Under the pieces are notes generated by a model, which saw nothing but the letters and a program-made list of their open reading frames with translations, made no database searches and was not told where the DNA came from. This document shows positions 60,081 to 64,000 of a stretch of 64,000 bases of DNA, piece by piece. Each line of letters opens with the position of its first letter. Within the stretch, counting starts at the first letter, position 1. A program made the translations under genes and the position numbers. The stretch covers positions 1 to 64,000 of the forward strand of contig JACKFD010000018.1 of the NCBI GenBank assembly GCA_020632655.1, read 5' to 3'. The DNA comes from Spirochaetaceae bacterium (GTDB lineage Bacteria > Myxococcota_A > UBA9160 > UBA4427).

Positions 60081-61688
60081 TCAGCGTGAAGCGGGGGCCT
60101 CGGCCGCCGCGAGCTGCGTCGGCGCGTAGCCCTCGAGCTCGGGTGCAAGTCGCGCCCAGGCCGCCCGGAGCAGGGCTTCGGCCGCCTCCAGATCCGCCCC
60201 GCGCCGCCCGACCGCAGTCGTGAGACGGATCGCCAGGACGTGGCGCGGGCGGACGAAGGGGCTGCGATCGAGGGCGAGGGCGTGACGGAACGTCTCGCGT
60301 AGGACGCCGCGGTCGCGCACGTACCAAGACCACGAGACCAGCGTGCGCACGCCTCGGCGCAGCACCGTCCGCCGCACGATCGGCCCGTCCGGTCCGAGGG
60401 AGACCTCGCCGTCCTCGACGACCGCATAACCACTGTCGGGCCAGGCCAGCCGCGGCGAGACATGCGTGTGTCGGCGCTCCTGCTCGTCGGCCACGCCGAG
60501 ATGTACGTCGACGACGCCGGCGCCCAGGGCCACGCGTCGACGCGCGTGCGCGAGATAGCGGACGCTGCCGCGGAACTGGTAGTCCGTGTCGACCGAGCGC
60601 GAGGTCTCCTCGCCGAAGACGCGTGTGAGCAGCCCGTCGGGCATCTCCGCGAGACCCCGATCGTAGGTCCACTTCGGCATCGTCCGACCCGCGACGAGCA
60701 TCGCGACGAGCGCCCCCACCACGATCACGAGCCGCAAGGCCTGCCGCGCCGGCGAGTCGCTCGATGCCCGTGCGACGCCGTAGTCGCCGTCCTCCACGCT
60801 CGGCTCCTTCGAACCGAGCAGCCGCTCGAGCAGCACGTCGAGCCCGTACATGATCGTGAGACCGACGAGCAGCATCGCGATCCCCTGCAGATTGTGGATC
60901 GAGTGGATCGACGAGTGCGGGTTCAACACCAGGGTGACCACGCGCACCCCGTTCGTCAGGAACGCGACGATGGGCGAGAGCAGCATGAGCAGGGCGGCGT
61001 GCAGGCCGCGCCGCTCGAAGAGGTCGATCAGCAGGATCGTCAACATCGCGAGCGTGACGACCGTACGGACGCCGCTGCAGGTCTCGATCACGATGAAGGT
61101 GTTCTCGGGGCGGAGGATCTGGTCGCCCTGCACGAGGCAGTCGACGCCGATCGCGTTCAGGATCGCACCGGAGTAGGCCGCGGTCGCGAGCTGGATCGGG
61201 AAGAGGACGGCGCCGAGCAGCACGGGCGAGACGGGCAGGGCGAAGGCCAGGAAGACGATCGGCAGCCAGTACGCCCGCAGCGCCGCGAAGCCGCCGAGCA
61301 GCAGCACGCCTCCCGCGAGCAGCCCCATCACGCTCGCGAGCTGCAGATCCGGCGCCCCCGTGTAGGCGCCCCAGGAGTAGAGGGTGAGTGTCAGGGCGAG
61401 CACGAGCAGACCGGGGACGAGCGCGCCCGGGCCGAGCAGCAGATCGCGGTAGTGGCTGCGTCGATAGAGCAGCCAGAGCGCGAGCACGAGCACGGGTGCG
61501 CCCGCCGCCTCGTTCGGCTCGAAGAAGAACTCCTCGCTCTGGACGGCGACCGCCGTGTGACTCGGCGGGAAGAGGAGCGGCGCGTAGACGAGGCCGACGA
61601 GGCCGAGCGCTACGAGCGCCAGCCAGAAGACGGGCGAGCGCACGGCCGCAAGGGCCTGCTTCGACGATCCGATCGTCGCGTCACTCAT
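60081..61688 (-). CDS. Exosortase fused to an EpsI-type domain
   Basis: A 535-residue inner-membrane protein. The first 300 residues are an exosortase, the transpeptidase that cuts PEP-CTERM signals: multiple transmembrane helices and the three catalytic positions Cys204 (VIETCSGVRTV), Arg249 (NGVRVVTLVLN) and His265 (HSIHNLQGI). From about residue 320 on is a periplasmic domain of the EpsI kind, which is more often a separate neighbouring gene; the strand run begins WTYDRGLAEMPDGLL. This fusion of both functions is unusual but known. GGGGGGATGGG precedes the ATG. Its likely substrates are the two PEP-CTERM proteins a few genes downstream. Confidence 0.85.
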   Translation of the reverse strand: MSDATIGSSKQALAAVRSPVFWLALVALGLVGLVYAPLLFPPSHTAVAVQSEEFFFEPNEAAGAPVLVLALWLLYRRSHYRDLLLGPGALVPGLLVLALTLTLYSWGAYTGAPDLQLASVMGLLAGGVLLLGGFAALRAYWLPIVFLAFALPVSPVLLGAVLFPIQLATAAYSGAILNAIGVDCLVQGDQILRPENTFIVIETCSGVRTVVTLAMLTILLIDLFERRGLHAALLMLLSPIVAFLTNGVRVVTLVLNPHSSIHSIHNLQGIAMLLVGLTIMYGLDVLLERLLGSKEPSVEDGDYGVARASSDSPARQALRLVIVVGALVAMLVAGRTMPKWTYDRGLAEMPDGLLTRVFGEETSRSVDTDYQFRGSVRYLAHARRRVALGAGVVDVHLGVADEQERRHTHVSPRLAWPDSGYAVVEDGEVSLGPDGPIVRRTVLRRGVRTLVSWSWYVRDRGVLRETFRHALALDRSPFVRPRHVLAIRLTTAVGRRGADLEAAEALLRAAWARLAPELEGYAPTQLAAAEAPASR

Positions 61689-61735
61689 CCCATCCCCCCG
61701 ATCCCGACCGGTCGACCGCCCGAAGGCGCCCGAGG

Positions 61736-63157
61736 CTACATCGGGTCGCGATGGGTCGCTTCGCGATCGTCGCGGTAGCGCGCACGTGGTCGCACGAGGA
61801 AGCCGGCCTCGTATTGCTCGAGCGAGTGCGCGACCCAGCCGACCGTGCGGCCGAGCGCGAAGAGCGCCGTCGCACTCTCGCCCGGCAGACCGAGCGCGCG
61901 CGTGATCGCCACGAGCCCGACGTCGATCGATGGACCCCCGAATCCGCCATTCTGCATCGCATCGACCAGCGCGAGCACCGACTGGACCTCCGGCGCATCG
62001 CCCCGCAGCCCCCGCGCGAGATCGACGAGCATGTGGCCCCGCGGATCCGAGTGGGGCGCGTAGATCGGATGCGCGAAGCCCTCGATCACCTCGCCGCGGC
62101 GCTGCCGGTCGTGGACGACCTGCTCGACCCGCTCCGCCGGTCCGGCCTCGACGAGCAACGCGTCGACGCGGTCCGCCGCCCCCCCGTGCCGCGGCCCCGA
62201 GAGCGCGGCCAGCGCCGCCGAGACGCAGCCGTAGACGTCGGCGCCGGTCGAGGCGGCCACACGCGCAGCGAAGGTCGAGGCGTTCAGCTCGTGGTCGGCG
62301 GCCAGCACGAGAGACCGGTTCAGCGCCGCGAGCTCCGCCGGCGAGAGGTCGCGGGCGAAGGCCGCCGCGATCGCCGCGGCCAGGCTCGGCGCGGCGAGCG
62401 AGGCGGCGACCGCCGACTCCACGTCGAGCTCGGGCCGCCCCAGCGCGAGCGCCGCCGCGCAGCGCCGCAGCAGCGTCCGCGAGCGCGCCAGCACCGCCTC
62501 GGGATGCCAGCTGAAGCGCCCCGGGTCGCGCACGGCGAGCAGCGCGATCGCGATGCTCAGGACGGGCAGGGGCCCCGCCCGCTCCGGCAGCAGCCCGACC
62601 AGCCCATCGAGCTCGAAGCCGAGCCCCTCCGGCCGCCACTCCGACGGCAGCGGCCGCTCGCTCCAATCCCCCGTCCAGATGCCTTCCGCCACCCACTCGA
62701 AGGACCGATCCTCGCGCGCCAGATCGAGGGCCGGCCGGCCCCGGTAGATCGGCCCCTGCTCGACCGAGATCAGCGTGATCGAGCTGTCGAGCACGGGCTG
62801 CCCCTGCCGCAGGGCCGCCGCTGCCACGGGCCCATGCCCCGCCCGGGCATCGCGCCGGGCCCGCAGCCGCTCGAGATCCCGTCGCCGGTAGCGCCGCGTG
62901 CGGCCGCGGCCGCCGGGCACGCTCTGGATCAGCCCGCGGCTCGTATAGGCGTAGAGGGTCGGGAGCTTCACCCCCAGCATCTCCGCCGCCTCGCGCGCGC
63001 TCAGGAACTCGCTCGGCGGGACACGGTCGGCCTCGGCGCCGGCGGACGCGGTCTCCGGCGCCCCGGACTGTGGGGTGGTGGACAGGCGGGCGGGGACGGC
63101 GGCGCGCAGGTCGCGAGGGACCGATCGGGGGTCGGAAAGCGGCGGACGCCGGGACAT
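61736..63157 (-). CDS. Helix-turn-helix citrate synthase fusion
   Basis: A 473-residue protein. Residues about 45-100 form a MerR/excisionase-type helix-turn-helix (LSAREAAEMLGVKLPTLYAY, GRGRTRRYRRRDLERL); residues about 110-473 are a citrate synthase domain, with the catalytic region around LAADHELNASTFAAR, the oxaloacetate His in GPRHGGA, and the Asp in GGPSIDVGL. The combination suggests an enzyme that also binds DNA, or a regulator that senses citrate-synthase ligands. The ATG at 63157 has no good ribosome site. A 28-bp palindrome lies about 70-95 bp upstream. It is 47 bp upstream of the exosortase gene, in the same direction. Confidence 0.85.
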   Translation of the reverse strand: MSRRPPLSDPRSVPRDLRAAVPARLSTTPQSGAPETASAGAEADRVPPSEFLSAREAAEMLGVKLPTLYAYTSRGLIQSVPGGRGRTRRYRRRDLERLRARRDARAGHGPVAAAALRQGQPVLDSSITLISVEQGPIYRGRPALDLAREDRSFEWVAEGIWTGDWSERPLPSEWRPEGLGFELDGLVGLLPERAGPLPVLSIAIALLAVRDPGRFSWHPEAVLARSRTLLRRCAAALALGRPELDVESAVAASLAAPSLAAAIAAAFARDLSPAELAALNRSLVLAADHELNASTFAARVAASTGADVYGCVSAALAALSGPRHGGAADRVDALLVEAGPAERVEQVVHDRQRRGEVIEGFAHPIYAPHSDPRGHMLVDLARGLRGDAPEVQSVLALVDAMQNGGFGGPSIDVGLVAITRALGLPGESATALFALGRTVGWVAHSLEQYEAGFLVRPRARYRDDREATHRDPM

Positions 63158-63225
63158 GGGCGGGGCTCGCGGGTCACGGGCTCGGGGAGGGGACGACGCA
63201 GGCCGGACACGCGCCGACCCACCAC

Positions 63226-63253
63226 ATTGATCGAGCGAATCAACTTGATCAAT
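63226..63253. promoter_or_regulatory. 28-bp palindrome, candidate operator
   Basis: The arms ATTGATC (63226-63232) and GATCAAT (63247-63253) are perfect inverted repeats around a 14-nt centre, in an AT-rich patch between the divergent HTH-citrate synthase and TauE/SafE genes. A minus-strand TTGACA lies just to the right. The HTH of the fusion protein is the natural candidate to bind here. Confidence 0.55.
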
Positions 63254-63320
63254 GTTTTCGGCCTTGTCAAGCTGCTGCCCGCCGGACGGGGCGAGGAGGG
63301 ACGGGCTGGACCCCACGACG

Positions 63321-64000
63321 ATGCTGATCCTGTGTGCGGCGAGCGTGCTCTCGGCGGGCGTGTCGGCCGTGCTGGGCATGGCCGGGGGCATCCTGCTGCT
63401 GGCGGTGATGCTGCTCTTCCTCGAGCCGGCGGTCGCGATCCCGATCCATGCCCTCGTCCAGCTCACATCGAACTCGAGCCGCACCTTGATCCACGTGCGC
63501 TCCGTGCGGCGCGACCTGCTCGGACCCTTCGTGCTGCCGCTCCTGCCCGCCGGCCTGCTGACCGTGCCGCTCGCCCAGCATCTGCCCGGCGACGGGCTGC
63601 GCTTCGCGATCGGTCTCTTCGTGCTCGTCGCGACCTGGCGCAGGTCGTGGCTGCTCTTCGGGCTCGATCCCGGGCGGATCCCGCTCGGTCCGCGCTTCGC
63701 CCTCGTCGGCGCGGGCGCGGGCGCGCTGGGCCCGTTGGTCGGCGCGACCGGCCCCTTCATCGCGCCCTTCTTCCTCGGCCTGGGCCTCGACCGCTTCGAG
63801 CTGATCGGCACCAAGGCCGCCTGTCAGGCGACCGGGCATCTCGCGAAGCTCGTGCTCTTCGGCTTCGCGGGCTTCGCCTTCCTCGAGTACGGCGTCCTCA
63901 GCCTGGCGATGGCGGCGTGCGTGGTGGCGGGGACCTGGCTCGGGACGCGGGTGCTCGATCGCCTCGACGACGAACGCTTCACGCAGCTCTACAAATGGAC
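63321..64000 (+). CDS. TauE/SafE-family anion permease, 3' end missing
   Basis: The visible 226 residues are an integral membrane protein with about seven hydrophobic segments. They include SAGVSAVLGMAGGILLLAVM and VGAGAGALGPLVGATGPFIA, matching the Gly-rich repeat of the TauE/SafE sulfite-exporter family, and a cytoplasmic loop with ELIGTKAACQATGHLAKLVL. Substrates of the family are small anions such as sulfite, sulfoacetate or taurine products; none is indicated here. The gene continues past the window. The ATG at 63321 is about 20 nt from GAGGAGGG; an in-frame CTG at 63306 is closer to it and may be the true start. Confidence 0.85.
   Translation, partial: MLILCAASVLSAGVSAVLGMAGGILLLAVMLLFLEPAVAIPIHALVQLTSNSSRTLIHVRSVRRDLLGPFVLPLLPAGLLTVPLAQHLPGDGLRFAIGLFVLVATWRRSWLLFGLDPGRIPLGPRFALVGAGAGALGPLVGATGPFIAPFFLGLGLDRFELIGTKAACQATGHLAKLVLFGFAGFAFLEYGVLSLAMAACVVAGTWLGTRVLDRLDDERFTQLYKW

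Noticed and set aside
1..64000. tRNA, rRNA, IS element or prophage
   Set aside because: No cloverleaf, ribosomal motif, transposase or phage protein was recognised; small RNAs cannot be excluded by eye.

Overview
The window is about 70% GC, densely packed DNA from a Gram-negative bacterium. It has lipoprotein, Tat and outer-membrane signals, a secretin, Ton/Tol-type motor subunits, two c-type haem motifs (CxxCH), an exosortase with PEP-CTERM substrates, and an HpnN-like RND pump. The gene repertoire (sulfotransferase, DUF1214, LLM oxidoreductase, class I lysyl-tRNA synthetase, PEP-CTERM) fits an environmental deltaproteobacterial or myxococcotal lineage better than an enteric or actinobacterial one. 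No rRNA or marker tree is available here, so that placement is inference. I saw no rRNA, tRNA, CRISPR array, prophage or insertion sequence.

Layout. 0-12 kb: mostly housekeeping or accessory enzymes (a PaaK/CapK-like ligase running off the left edge, an EEP-family hydrolase, a class III aminotransferase, a Ca/Na antiporter, a STAS plus chemoreceptor pair, an LLM oxidoreductase, RmuC, an acetolactate-synthase-like enzyme). 12-16 kb: a leftward operon DUF1214, sulfotransferase, SDR. 16-19.5 kb: argC, an ECF sigma factor behind two CRP-type palindromes, and class I LysRS. 19.4-30.3 kb: a leftward operon of eight genes, possibly nine, that joins two haem-motif exported proteins (one a LamG lipoprotein) and a Tat-exported protein to an ExbD-like, TonB-like and ExbB-like energising set, a large periplasmic protein and a lipoprotein. 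30.7-36.4 kb: a divergent cluster DsbD-like, TlpA-like, DUF4266, DUF3570, ApbE. 36.3-39.5 kb: a lone secretin with a C-terminal SPOR-like domain, and a beta-barrel protein. 39.6-47.1 kb: CDP-alcohol phosphatidyltransferase, then a run of two glycosyltransferases, a flippase-like membrane protein, a methyltransferase and an RND transporter, which looks like a polyprenyl-glycolipid assembly set. 47.3-52.7 kb: an Rqc2/FbpA-type NFACT protein, mutM, recX, pqqB and a pqqD-pqqE fusion. 52.6-56 kb: a large S8 protease. 56.4-61.7 kb: two mirror-image copies of a dockerin-like plus PEP-CTERM gene pair, a sigma-54 promoter, and an exosortase fused to an EpsI domain. 61.7-64 kb: an HTH-citrate synthase fusion and a TauE/SafE-type permease running off the right edge.

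How the parts may work together. The two most interesting regions are the 19.4-30.3 kb operon and the 56.4-61.7 kb module. The operon reads as an uncharacterised proton-motive-force-driven envelope machine whose exported partners carry haem and a LamG fold. Its divergent neighbour supplies thiol-disulfide exchange and covalent flavinylation, which suggests an extracytoplasmic redox theme. The 56-62 kb module looks like a matched surface pair: a secreted protein with EF-hand-like dockerin loops, and an exosortase-processed protein whose fold resembles a cohesin. The pair is present twice in inverted orientation, and the left-reading copy lies behind a perfect sigma-54 consensus.
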